From Chrysomallon squamiferum (taxonomy: Eukaryota; Mollusca; Gastropoda; Neomphalida; Peltospiridae): a DNA stretch of 58,500 nt. The DNA is taken from assembly GCA_012295275.1 (NCBI GenBank), contig CM022665.1, positions 2,780,667 to 2,839,166 of the forward strand, in the 5' to 3' direction. Below are positions 1-9,649 of this stretch, in pieces. The notes below the pieces were generated by a model. That model ran no database searches, was not told where the DNA came from, and saw only the letters and a program-made list of their open reading frames with translations. Each line of letters begins with the position of its first letter. Position 1 is the first letter of the stretch. Position numbers and translations under genes: made by a program.

Positions 1-493
1 TAAAAAACTGATGCATAGAAATGTTTTTAATTTAATTTAATTTTTTTTTTTTTCTTGTGAAATATTACAAACCATTTGTGTGCATTAAAATTTATCATTG
101 GGGTAAAACACACACACACACACACACACAAGCTAATTTTGATATTGTGACAAAATATAAATATCTTCTTTAGTGATAACCTTTTTTTTTTTTCTGTATA
201 AATTTACATTTAAGGAATATTAGTTGTTTTCATATTTCTTTGGTATTTGATTTAATGCCATATTTGTTGAAGCCTGCAAATTTCTATAAAGTAATAATTT
301 ACAGCAAAGAATCTTGACTTCAGTTTTTGTAGTCTAACAACTGTTACTTAATACCAGCCTATTAAAAGAGCATGGGTAATATATGGAACTTCATTTATGT
401 TGAAAACTGTTATTTTAAATTAATTTTATTATTTAGCTTTGAGATTCTAAAAATCAAATGAGATATATATAACTTGTCATTTAATTATTTCAG
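1..493 (+). other. Intron of gene 1
   Basis: AT-rich sequence with a (CA)n run at 108-131 and poly-T tracts, ending at the 494 acceptor. No exon is visible. Confidence 0.6.
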
Positions 494-578
494 TACTCAA
501 CACCAACAACAAATCACCTATTTTGAAGACTTCAAAGCCAACTACCCTTACTGTTAGTACTGGAAGTGCTGCAAACAG
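494..578 (+). CDS. Gene 1, antepenultimate-but-one exon
   Basis: The acceptor is TTATTTCAG and the donor is GTTAGT. The exon encodes roughly LNTNNKSPILKTSKP followed by TTLTVSTGSAAN. It enters after one codon base and leaves after two (AG), which fits the next exon. Confidence 0.7.
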
Positions 579-1208
579 GTTAGTCATAGGCTGTTCATAA
601 AAACCCATTGTAAATTGTCATTAGATATAAATAAAAACAAATTTAAAACTGTTAAAAATCCTCTTAAAATTGAAAATAATATTATCTTTCTATAATATTT
701 CTTATTTTATTGGCTTGGAATATATTATATAAAAAAAAATGTATTTGTTATTTAGGTTATTTAGGTTATTACTTAAATAACAAAATATTTAATTAACAAT
801 ACTTGCTTTATTATGTTTATTTCTGATCAGTGGTTCCCAACCTTTCTTGCTCCATGCCCCACTTTAACATCTGAAAAATGATTACATCCCCCTTTCATAT
901 AAAAACAAACTGAGTTTTGTAAAAGTGTAATTACTGTAATATAAAGCAGAAGTCCTTTAATTAAACAAAGCTAAAAATTAGGCAAACAACTTTTTCAGAT
1001 AATGATAACTGGAAGTTTGGTCGTATTATATCACTTTCATTGGGAATCACTGTTTTAGAGTATCAGCCTTGTATACTTAATAAATAATAGAAACCTCAGA
1101 CCTTTTAAGAATGCATATTCTTCATTCATAACTTAACATCTTCCATTGATTTGTTAATGTTTTCCATTCCTGGGATAATATACCAATATTATTTTTATTT
1201 TTAAATTT

Positions 1209-1247
<39 letters not shown>

Positions 1248-2435
1248 ATTATTTTTTTTTATCTTGAAGCAATCATTAGAGGAAGTAACATGTTATAATT
1301 GTTTAAGATGTGTTTTTCAGGAGAGGCTCAGCTAGTTCCACATCCAGTGTTTCAGCTCGCCGTGGATCACTTTCCAGTGCTTCCAGTGGTAATACCTTTT
1401 GAAGTTTCTTTTTATACCGTTTACTTGTTTATAAAATATTAATGTTTATGTCTGTTAAATGAAAGTATATTTTATTTTAAAGTTTTACGTAAATCATCCA
1501 GTAACTTTATATTTTTATTATTATTATTAATAATAAAAAAAATGTATAAGCGTTAAGAATAAATGGGATATTTTCCTGGAATACAATGGACAACTGATTA
1601 TCACAAAAACTTTTTAAAAATGGACCATATCCAAAAAAGAATAATGTTTTTTTATCTTTCAGTTTACACAAAGTAAGATTTTACATCTGAGTGAAGGAAT
1701 ATTCACTTTAAAGGATTATTTTATGGTTATGAAATTTTTAATTATTTTTTTCCCCTTTTTTAGCAGAACCTGGACACAAAGGAAAGAAATCAGGAAACAC
1801 CAATGGTGTGAACACTTATGGGTAAATAATGTTTTCTTCAGATCATCCTTTGCTGGAATTAAATATAACAAATCTGTGATAATACACAAGCAGACAAAAA
1901 ATAAATAAAAAGCAGACAAAAATAAAATAAGAAAGAGAATATTCTGATTGATATATGTTTCTAAATTTTCAAGTAATTGTCATTTTTGATTATATTTGCC
2001 CCTTTTTAAACTGTGTTTTGTGATGTTATTAAAGTTGTTGCATCTCCCAAAACACACAACATAATCACTTGGAATATATACAAAATGCATTTAAGATGTG
2101 CTTTCACATTGCCAAAGGTAAATTTGAAAAAATTTGTTTAAGATTCCTGTAACTTTGAATGTATTTAACACTAGAAGTATGAATATTAGTACTCTGGCTT
2201 GAGGTCCCAGGGGCAATCCTTTTTAGGGGTATTTCCTATTCTATTCCAGAGGCATTTCTTTAGCTTTTCAAGATTCACTAAAACAGTTGAAATATTTTGC
2301 TTGTATGAACAAAAGTGTTAACAATCATATTATTAATTATATTTTGTAGTATATAAAATTAATGTTTAATATATATATATTCGTGATGTCAAAAAAGTAT
2401 TTTTTGCTTCTTTTTTCAGAAAATCTTCTAAGTGA
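494..2435 (+). CDS. C-terminal part of an unrecognised Ser-rich protein (four last exons)
   Basis: The coding exons 494-578, 1321-1388, 1764-1821 and 2420-2435 join in one frame. All have AG acceptors and GT donors, and the phases match at each junction (1 in, then 2, 1, 2). The reading ends at TGA 2433-2435. The 73 or so visible residues are rich in Ser, Thr, Lys and Arg, with RRGS-type basophilic kinase motifs (for example SARRGSLSSASS), and end NTYGKSSK. The composition suggests a disordered, phosphorylatable tail. The rest of the gene lies to the left of the window. I do not recognise the family. Retaining the last intron would end the protein at once, because GGG TAA follows position 1820. 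The splice pattern is convincing; the identity is open. Confidence 0.7.
828..1052. mobile_element. hAT-type MITE (non-autonomous DNA transposon)
   Basis: The element starts CAGTGGTTCCCAA and ends TTGGGAATCACTG, giving 13-bp terminal inverted repeats with one mismatch. CAGTGGTTC-type ends are typical of hAT superfamily elements. It is 225 bp long with no coding capacity. The 8-bp flanks (TTTCTGAT and TTTTAGAG) agree at only 5 positions, so the target duplication has decayed. It lies in an intron of gene 1. Confidence 0.7.
1211..1244. repeat. Poly-T tract
   Basis: This is an uninterrupted run of T in an intron of gene 1, about 75 bp upstream of the 1321 acceptor. Confidence 0.9.
1321..1388 (+). 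CDS. Gene 1, antepenultimate exon
   Basis: The acceptor is TTTTTCAG and the donor is GTAATA. The exon encodes RRGSASSTSSVSARRGSLSS then ASS, a Ser/Arg-rich stretch with repeated RRGS kinase-type motifs. It leaves after one codon base (G). Confidence 0.7.
1764..1821 (+). CDS. Gene 1, penultimate exon with tandem acceptor
   Basis: The exon encodes (A)EPGHKGKKSGNTNGVNTYG. The acceptor reads TAGCAG, a NAGNAG tandem site. Use of the second AG would start the exon at 1767 and remove one Ala without changing the frame. The donor is GTAAAT. Confidence 0.65.
2420..2435 (+). CDS. Gene 1, last coding segment and stop
   Basis: The acceptor is TTTTTTCAG. The exon completes GGA and then encodes KSSK and TGA. 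The segment is short, but its phase matches the upstream GG and a long non-coding stretch follows. Confidence 0.55.
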
Positions 2436-3623
2436 AAAGTTTTGCTGTGTTGGACAGCATTTTGTGTTTGCTTTAATAATCATTATCCGTCCACATGTAA
2501 GTGAATAATGTGAAGAAGATAGGACAAAAGGCTGTTTATTTCTTATATTAGGAATTCAGCAAAGAAATCTTCACAGTGACACAAAAATCAGCATACTCTT
2601 AAGACTGGGGCCTCATACATTGGATTGAAGACACATGACTCATATAACTATGTCCCAGTGTATTATTACACAGTGTTTAAATTTAATGTATAAATACTAG
2701 AATATCATCACTATTTTGCCTTGTTCATTCAGATTAAATCAATGGACGTTTTTGGTGGCTGCACAACCAAAGACATAAAATGGACCACTTGAATGTAACT
2801 TAATGCATTAGATAAATAAGGAATGTTTTAGGTAAAATATTTTATTAAATCAGTTTTTCTGTGTATGCAAATAATTTATTAGACATATTGACCCAAATAT
2901 GCTTGTTAATACATAAAAATATAAACACAATTCACTAAAAACCAAAAAAACAACAACAAAACAAACAAAAAACCAAAAAAAGATGTAACAAAATTTTATT
3001 TTGTTTTAAATGTTTTGTTTTTATTTATTTTTTTTCTCAAAATATATCATTATAAAAATACAACCTCTAGACATCTGACAATTATATACTTGTTTTGTTA
3101 AAATCCATGTGAGGTTTTCTGTCAACTTTTTATTTGCTTCCATGTGCCACATTCTAAATGTGTACCATGGCTATAGTTGTGTAATCATTTCAGAGCCAAA
3201 AAATGTTTTGCATTAAGCCATTAAATTGTAAAAGCATTCATTATAAATATTTGCAGCAGAGTCATGATAAATCCAGAAAGACACAGTATCATAGCCCAGA
3301 GTGAAGATAACCATTTGCAATGCCATATTTTTATTATTATGATTTTGGGGGGATTTTTTTTTTTTATTTTTTTTTTTCTGTTTGGAACAAGGTGTATCAA
3401 GTTTGAATTGCGTTCTGGTAAAGCAAACTATTAAATAAATATATCTGTGTGATTTTTATCATTTTGTTTTTCAAAGAATGACAGACAATCAGTTACTGTA
3501 TTTTTTTGTATCAAAAAGATACTATTTGTCTGGTGAGAAAAGTTTTATTATTCTGGTAATTATCACACTGATTTAAGGTAATCTAGTAATATTTACTACT
3601 ACCACTCCTACTGCTGCTGCTAC

Positions 3624-3644
3624 CATTATTATTATTTTTTTTTT

Positions 3645-3676
<32 letters not shown>

Positions 3677-3680
3677 TTCA

Positions 3681-3742
<62 letters not shown>
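3624..3742. repeat. (ATT)n microsatellite
   Basis: The array is long and slightly interrupted. It lies inside the presumed 3'UTR of gene 1. Confidence 0.95.
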
Positions 3743-4486
3743 TAACATCATCATTATTACTGTGATTGTAAAAATACAGTTTATATTAAGGCATTGAGAA
3801 AATTGATCTGAAATGTTAATGTTCTTACTTGATATTTTTAGATTCTTGGTGCACATAAAGTTGTGAATTTAATTTTTCAGGAAATAGTTATTTAAAAAAA
3901 TATAGTAACCATTTTGACTTCTCTTCCAGGGAACTATTTAACCTAGAAACTGATGTTATAATACATAGATTCTGAATATTTTATTGAAAAATCCTTTAAT
4001 TCCAATTTATTTTTATTTTTACATTTTATATATTTTTTTATTATTATTGCCTTTTTCCTTTATCATCATCTGTTTCAAGTAATATGAGAACATTGTATCT
4101 ATGTGTGTCTGTATGAATTCACACACATAGGAACATAGGTAAAAACATGGGATTGAAGGATGTATTTGGCATATCATTTAAAAAAGCATTTTTTTGTTAT
4201 AGATGTGAGAAAAACTACTTTTTTGTAATGTGATTATGTATATTAGGCAATACAGATATGTAGCTATTTGGTATTAAAAATACTCTAAAAATCCTATTTA
4301 AACTGCAGTGTAAATCATCATTGTTAGCTTGTTATTTTTAAAAAAGCAGTTATTATGTACATTGTTAATAATGTTTTGCTTTCATTACAGTTGTACAAAA
4401 TACTGCAACTCTTTGATGCAGTGAAATGTTTAAGGTGAATCCTGTTATAAATAACTATTAATACAAATGAATTACTGTTAATGTTT

Positions 4487-4765
4487 CTCCAAAATTTTAA
4501 GAGATTTATAAAGCTGTATGCAACATTAAACTTTTTAATTGTTGCAAGAATGTTCTAGACTTCAGGAACATCTTTTTTTTTTTTTTTTTCATACATGCTA
4601 TCTGAAATGTTCAAATTTCTCCAACATTTTAAGAGATTTATAAAGCTGTATGCAACACTAAACTTTTTAATTGTTGCAAGAATGTTCAAGCCTTGAGGAA
4701 CATTTTATTTTATTTTTTATTTTTTTCCTCCATATTCGCTATAAGAAATGGTCAAATTCTACACA
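4487..4765 (+). repeat. Tandem duplication of a 132-bp unit
   Basis: GAGATTTATAAAGCTGTATG occurs at 4501 and again at 4633. The match continues through ACTTTTTAATTGTTGCAAG and GAGGAACAT-like sequence, then a poly-T spacer, into GAAATG(T/G)TCAAATT. Both copies lie in the presumed 3'UTR of gene 1. Confidence 0.85.
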
Positions 4766-5610
4766 TTTTGTATGTATATATGTATGCAGTTCATGTTTAA
4801 CATTTTTATGTTGCTCAGAATGTTTGGTATGAATATTTTCAAATTTCAGTAGAAACTTTATTTAAATTTAGCTAAAATGATAAAGTCACAGTGTATCTGT
4901 GTGAAACTAGATTGTCATTTAATGAAATGAATGGATTGTGGGAAACATGTTTCACTGAATTTTGTTAGACACTATGAAAATACAAGTGAAATTTTTTTTA
5001 TTTATTTATTTATTTGTTTGTTTTTTAACAAAGTAGCCAGTAATGTGTCTTAAGAAAAAACATCTATTATTGAATGCAAATGTCTTTTAAGGACTTGAAA
5101 ATAAGTAAATAAACATAAAATATCTAAGGTAAAGCCTTTATTTTAAACTGTATTAAATTTATGAAGAAACGTAGTATATATTTACTTTGTAAGTTATCTT
5201 CCATGACAAGTCAACTACATAATATACAAATCCATTACAAGTATTAAACTGTTCAGTGATGGTAAATTTTTTTTAATTTTACTTATTTAAAAAAAAAAAA
5301 AAAAAAATATTTAAATTAAAAATGATTAATGTCCATGATTTAAATGATGACCTATAACAATATATCATTGAACAAGTATTGTAAACAATTAAGTTTCAGT
5401 TATTTTTCAGGAATCTATAACTTGGTTGTACATTTTTCATTTATTATTTTTAGTCTGTTTAAGCTGTTGAACAATGTCCTGATCATTGTATTTTCCATTA
5501 TTTGTGATCTGTTGTAGATATATGTTATCAGTATTGTATTTTAATTATCTGTGTTACTCATATCATATATTTTAGGATATGTATGGTCCTTTATTTTTAA
5601 ATGAAAAGTA

Positions 5611-5616
5611 AATAAA
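5611..5616 (+). terminator. Likely poly(A) signal of gene 1
   Basis: AATAAA is followed within about 25 bp by a TGTGAGTATTTTG G/T-rich stretch, the expected arrangement around a cleavage site. It is the last strong plus-strand signal before the presumed minus-strand 3' ends. Confidence 0.5.
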
Positions 5617-5666
5617 TCTTTTTTCTTGCTATGTGAGTATTTTGCTTTGATTATTAACACAAAAGT

Positions 5667-5696
5667 TTTATTTATACAAACAGATGACATTTTATT
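5667..5696 (-). terminator. Pair of minus-strand poly(A) signals
   Basis: TTTATT on the plus strand at 5667-5672 and 5691-5696 reads AATAAA on the minus strand. These are the furthest candidate 3' ends of the zinc-finger gene and sit about 50-80 bp from the opposing gene 1 signal. Confidence 0.35.
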
Positions 5697-7313
5697 TTCA
5701 ACCCTCTACAAAACTTCTGCATGTAGAAATGTTTGCCTAAACTTGTAAACAGCACAATGTTAATACAAACAATTAAACTTTTTCTGTAAAATACATTGAA
5801 GTGGACATTACAAAATTAATATTACAAAATTAACTGACTAATAATACTGTTGGATAGAGAAAAAAAGTATTTTTCATTAACTTCTGCTTAAGAGCAGGCC
5901 AAATAGGTTTCAGTCAAAATCACTTGGAGTATTTCCTAATACAGCCAGTGCCCAAGTTTCATCAAAAGCCACTATTTGTTTGTCTAGAAAGCTGCATTTA
6001 AAACATTTCTTGCTGATATTATTGGTAATAACTAATGTTTAACGAGCAGAGATGACAACAATGTATTTTCTTTTATCATTGAATAAAATTCTTGTTGGAT
6101 GTATTTTTAAAACAATTTTGTTATTTTTTAAATGATATAATAATGTAATTAAAATTATTTCAATATATTTTTTGGAAGAGATCTTTAATAATTTAGTTAC
6201 ACATCTGATGAAATTTAAAAAGAAAAAGTGAACAGTAGTGAAGAGATATTCATTTATTTTTTGCCTAATTATCAATATTCTTGCATTATAAATACAGTTG
6301 AAGTATGAAAAAAAAAAAAAAAAAAAAAAAATAACAAAAACAAGCAGACAATTTTTAAATGATTAATTGGTATCACAGATTCTTCAATATAATTCTCAGA
6401 ATTCACAAAACATCTATACTGGAATGAAATAGACATCTGTAATTTATTAAATGCAAGTTGTTAAAAATTAATTATTTGATAAAAATGCTGAATTGTTTGT
6501 TTTTGTTTTATACATTGCTTATATACCTAAATCAGACCTGCTGATCCCAATGGTTAGAGAACAAACTATATTTTAATTAATGGTATTAACTGAGGTCTGA
6601 TCTAAAAGAAATCATAAAATGAAATTTTTTCAGGATGTGTATGTGTGAATAAAATAATTTCTTGTTATTTTCATGAAAAGGCCATGTTTTAAAATCACAT
6701 CCATTGAAGTATATGGAAGGTTGCATTATTTCTGCTGGTATGTTAAAAACCCTCATTTTGCCATGAACAGCAACATGAAAAAAAAAAAACACATTTCTAC
6801 CCATCACACAATATCTTATAATTTGGTAGTTACGAATTTAATTGTTACAACTGCGGCAGTTCTGTCCACAATATAAAAAACTTTGGAAGACACATGGTCT
6901 CATATACTACGAGTTAAAAACTAAGATTATTTCTGTTACTTGTCTTATCTATCTGCAGTCAAGTTTTATCAGTATATACACTTTGGTTTAGAATGTAAAG
7001 AGTTTATAACATCTACAGTAACTGAGATGAAAAAGATTTAAATATATTTAACAGCTTGCACTTTCTTAATATTTGGAATCTATCTGTTCTTTTAAATGAC
7101 AAAGTAAATTTGCTTGTATGTTGCAGATAGCAGTTCTGTATATAGATAACAAAATAATAAGAAAGCTATGTAATATATGCTATGGTTTTAATTATATACA
7201 TGTGAGTTGGGGAAGATGTCAAAAAAATATTAAATTTGTTTAAAATACACAAATTAAAATATCTGAAAGAATAACAGTCTCAAGAGTTATTTTACAGATA
7301 CTTGTTATTGCTG

Positions 7314-7314
<1 letters not shown>

Positions 7315-7351
<37 letters not shown>
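7315..7351. repeat. (TG)n microsatellite
   Basis: Perfect TG dinucleotide run in the presumed 3'UTR of the zinc-finger gene. Confidence 0.95.
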
Positions 7352-7357
<6 letters not shown>

Positions 7358-8205
7358 AGTATAAAAAAAATTAAAAATACAAATTAAATATTTATCACAC
7401 AATAGTTCTGTACATAAATATATAAAAATAACAACACTAGTTACTTGTGAATAATGAAGGCACAAGATATTGTAAATTACACAGACTTTAAAATATAAAT
7501 ATTATATATTTTATAACTTTGCTAAGTCTATATTAGTACAGGCATCTGCAGTCAGTTTACTTATTTTATATCCATTAAAGTTACGATAATCAGTACATGA
7601 TACTATTTCCTTAGTGGACATTTGTGATTCTATCAACTGACTTGACTAGAATCAAATATGTTATGGAAATGTTAAATGTGCATAAGACGAATGATTTCTT
7701 TCAAAATAAATAATTCATTAATTGCATAGTTCTGAGATGTTTATACAACAATGTGCAAATATATGTATATTTAATATACTTAGTATGACAATCACAATGT
7801 CACAAAATTTAACAGTAAAAACAAAATACTGACACTACTGAATTAAGTCAGATTTATGTATTCTAAATTAATTAAGAGCATTTTAACCAAACTAACAATG
7901 AAATATTTTCTATTGTAAAATTTGCATTTTATGTAGTGGATTAGACAGAATGCTGTCAAAAATATGGATTAGTAAAATTGTATTTAAATAACCCCTGTGG
8001 GGCCTGTACATTATGTTCCATGAATCCACATCTCCTTAGACATTATCCACTACACAAACTCCAGCAGATTCCTAAAACTTTTCAGAAAAACACTAATAAA
8101 AGTTTAAATTGTAAGTATCTTTAAATATTTTAATATAAAATATTTAATTGTACAAACAGAAAACAAATGCATAAGCATCAGGTTTCTTCCATTTCAAAAA
8201 CAAAA

Positions 8206-8238
<33 letters not shown>

Positions 8239-8596
8239 AAAAGCTTTCAACAGTGCATGTCAAATATAGAAATATGAAAAATAAAATGCAAAATATTTGC
8301 ATACACTATTACAACTGTAATAATTAATAGTAAATAAATACATTATCCTTTTTTTTTCTTTCATTATTTGTTAAACCTCTTAGCACAGGTAATTACTATG
8401 CACACACCTTTGCCACTGGCCAAGCAAATCTGAACAGACCTGTCAAAATGCAGATCATTCTGTTTTAAAAATAACACCATCAACAGAAATACTTTGTAAA
8501 CACTAATTACATTCATATTCAGAAGTATAGCTTGCCGTGGGAGAAAAAAAAAAGAAGTAATATATATATTTAGATATATTTATACACACACACATC

Positions 8597-8621
8597 ATAT
8601 ATATATATATATATATATATA
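8597..8621. repeat. (AT)n microsatellite
   Basis: Perfect AT dinucleotide run preceded by a short (CA)n stretch. Confidence 0.9.
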
Positions 8622-9238
8622 GTCATAAATGTATTTACAATAGATATATAATATTGATCAAATTTTTTTCTGAAGTTTGAATAACTGATAATAATGAAAC
8701 TGATTACAGCATTTATCTATTTTAAACATGGTGTTTAGTCATGCTTATTAACAGTTATTCAATGAAATAATTTTTTTTGGTATAATTTTGAGTATATATA
8801 TATATACACACACAACTTAATCTGATCAAGTATTCAGTTATAATCATATATTTTTGAATGTAGTAAGACAATTTTTTCATGATTAAATAAAATAATTATA
8901 TAATTAATTGTATATCAATTGAGCATAAAATATCTTGATAATGGATCTAAACAACAGTGCACAACAAGGAAAGTGAAACTATTTGGTGCTTTAGTAAGAA
9001 AACTGATTTTGCTGTTGTTTTGGTTGTTTTTTTGTTGTTGTTTTTTTGCATAAGAAATTCTCCACCACCTTTAATTTGTTCAAATATTTACATTAAATTT
9101 AACTTCAGATAACGTATGTTAACTGAAAAGACTGCATTTTTTGTGTGAACAAAACAGGCAAAGTGAATGAATTCTTAAAAACAATATTACATTTTGCTTT
9201 AAAAAGTAGGCCATCTAATCAAATCATTCAAAATTATA

Positions 9239-9649
9239 TTATGTATTCACCACAATGCCTATGGGAACATAGAGATTATCTTGCTGGCTTTCTGGAGTTG
9301 TTACATATCCTGTATTATTCTGAGCAATGTAGTTATGCATATTTCCACTGACAGAAGATTCCAATTCCTTCTTGGAAACTGTACTAGAATTTTCATCATC
9401 ATCGTCCTCATTTTCATCATCATCATCTTCATCATCATCTTCTTCTCCATGATCTGTTGATCTCATTTTGTAAGGCTTAGTCCGAACTTTCTGAAATTCT
9501 TCTTTACTCATCATCTGAATCCCATTTGCTGTCAGCAACTTTCCATGTCTTGTTTTCAGATGTCTCTTGTATGTATTACGAGTCTTGAATTTTAATGGAC
9601 AGTCCATGCACTCAAAAGGAGTCTCCCCAGTATGGCGTCTCAGATGTTC
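9239..9649 (-). CDS. Zinc-finger gene exon 9 (finger 3 end, finger 4, C-terminus)
   Basis: The acceptor is TTTGTAG. The exon completes finger 3 (EHLRRH), continues through a TGE linker to FECMDCPLKFKTRNTYKRHL, then a long acidic run (EEDDDEDDDDENEDDDDEN). It ends YVPIGIVVNT and TAA at 9241-9239. Confidence 0.95.
   Translation of the reverse strand, partial: EHLRRHTGETPFECMDCPLKFKTRNTYKRHLKTRHGKLLTANGIQMMSKEEFQKVRTKPYKMRSTDHGEEDDDEDDDDENEDDDDENSSTVSKKELESSVSGNMHNYIAQNNTGYVTTPESQQDNLYVPIGIVVNT

Larger units (their letters stand above)
2436..5632 (+). other. Putative long 3'UTR of gene 1
   Basis: About 3.2 kb without coding potential lies between the gene 1 stop and a good poly(A) signal. It contains an (ATT)n array, poly-T runs, one Pumilio-type TGTATATA at 4773-4780 and a 132-bp tandem duplication. 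That it is all one UTR is an inference. Confidence 0.45.
5667..9238 (-). other. Putative long 3'UTR of the zinc-finger gene
   Basis: No coding sequence is visible for 3.5 kb downstream (minus direction) of the zinc-finger stop. Minus-strand AATAAA signals occur at 6443-6448, 6253-6258, 5691-5696 and 5667-5672, so alternative 3' ends are likely. The region also holds (TG)n and (AT)n microsatellites and several minus-strand UGUANAUA Pumilio-type motifs (for example 9085-9092, 8632-8639, 7193-7200, 6973-6980). Which signals are used cannot be read from sequence. Confidence 0.4.

Noticed and set aside
5640-9238. Small open frames at 6039-6275, 6586-6876 and 9145-9351
   Set aside because: They are short, AT-driven and within the presumed 3'UTR; none has recognisable features.
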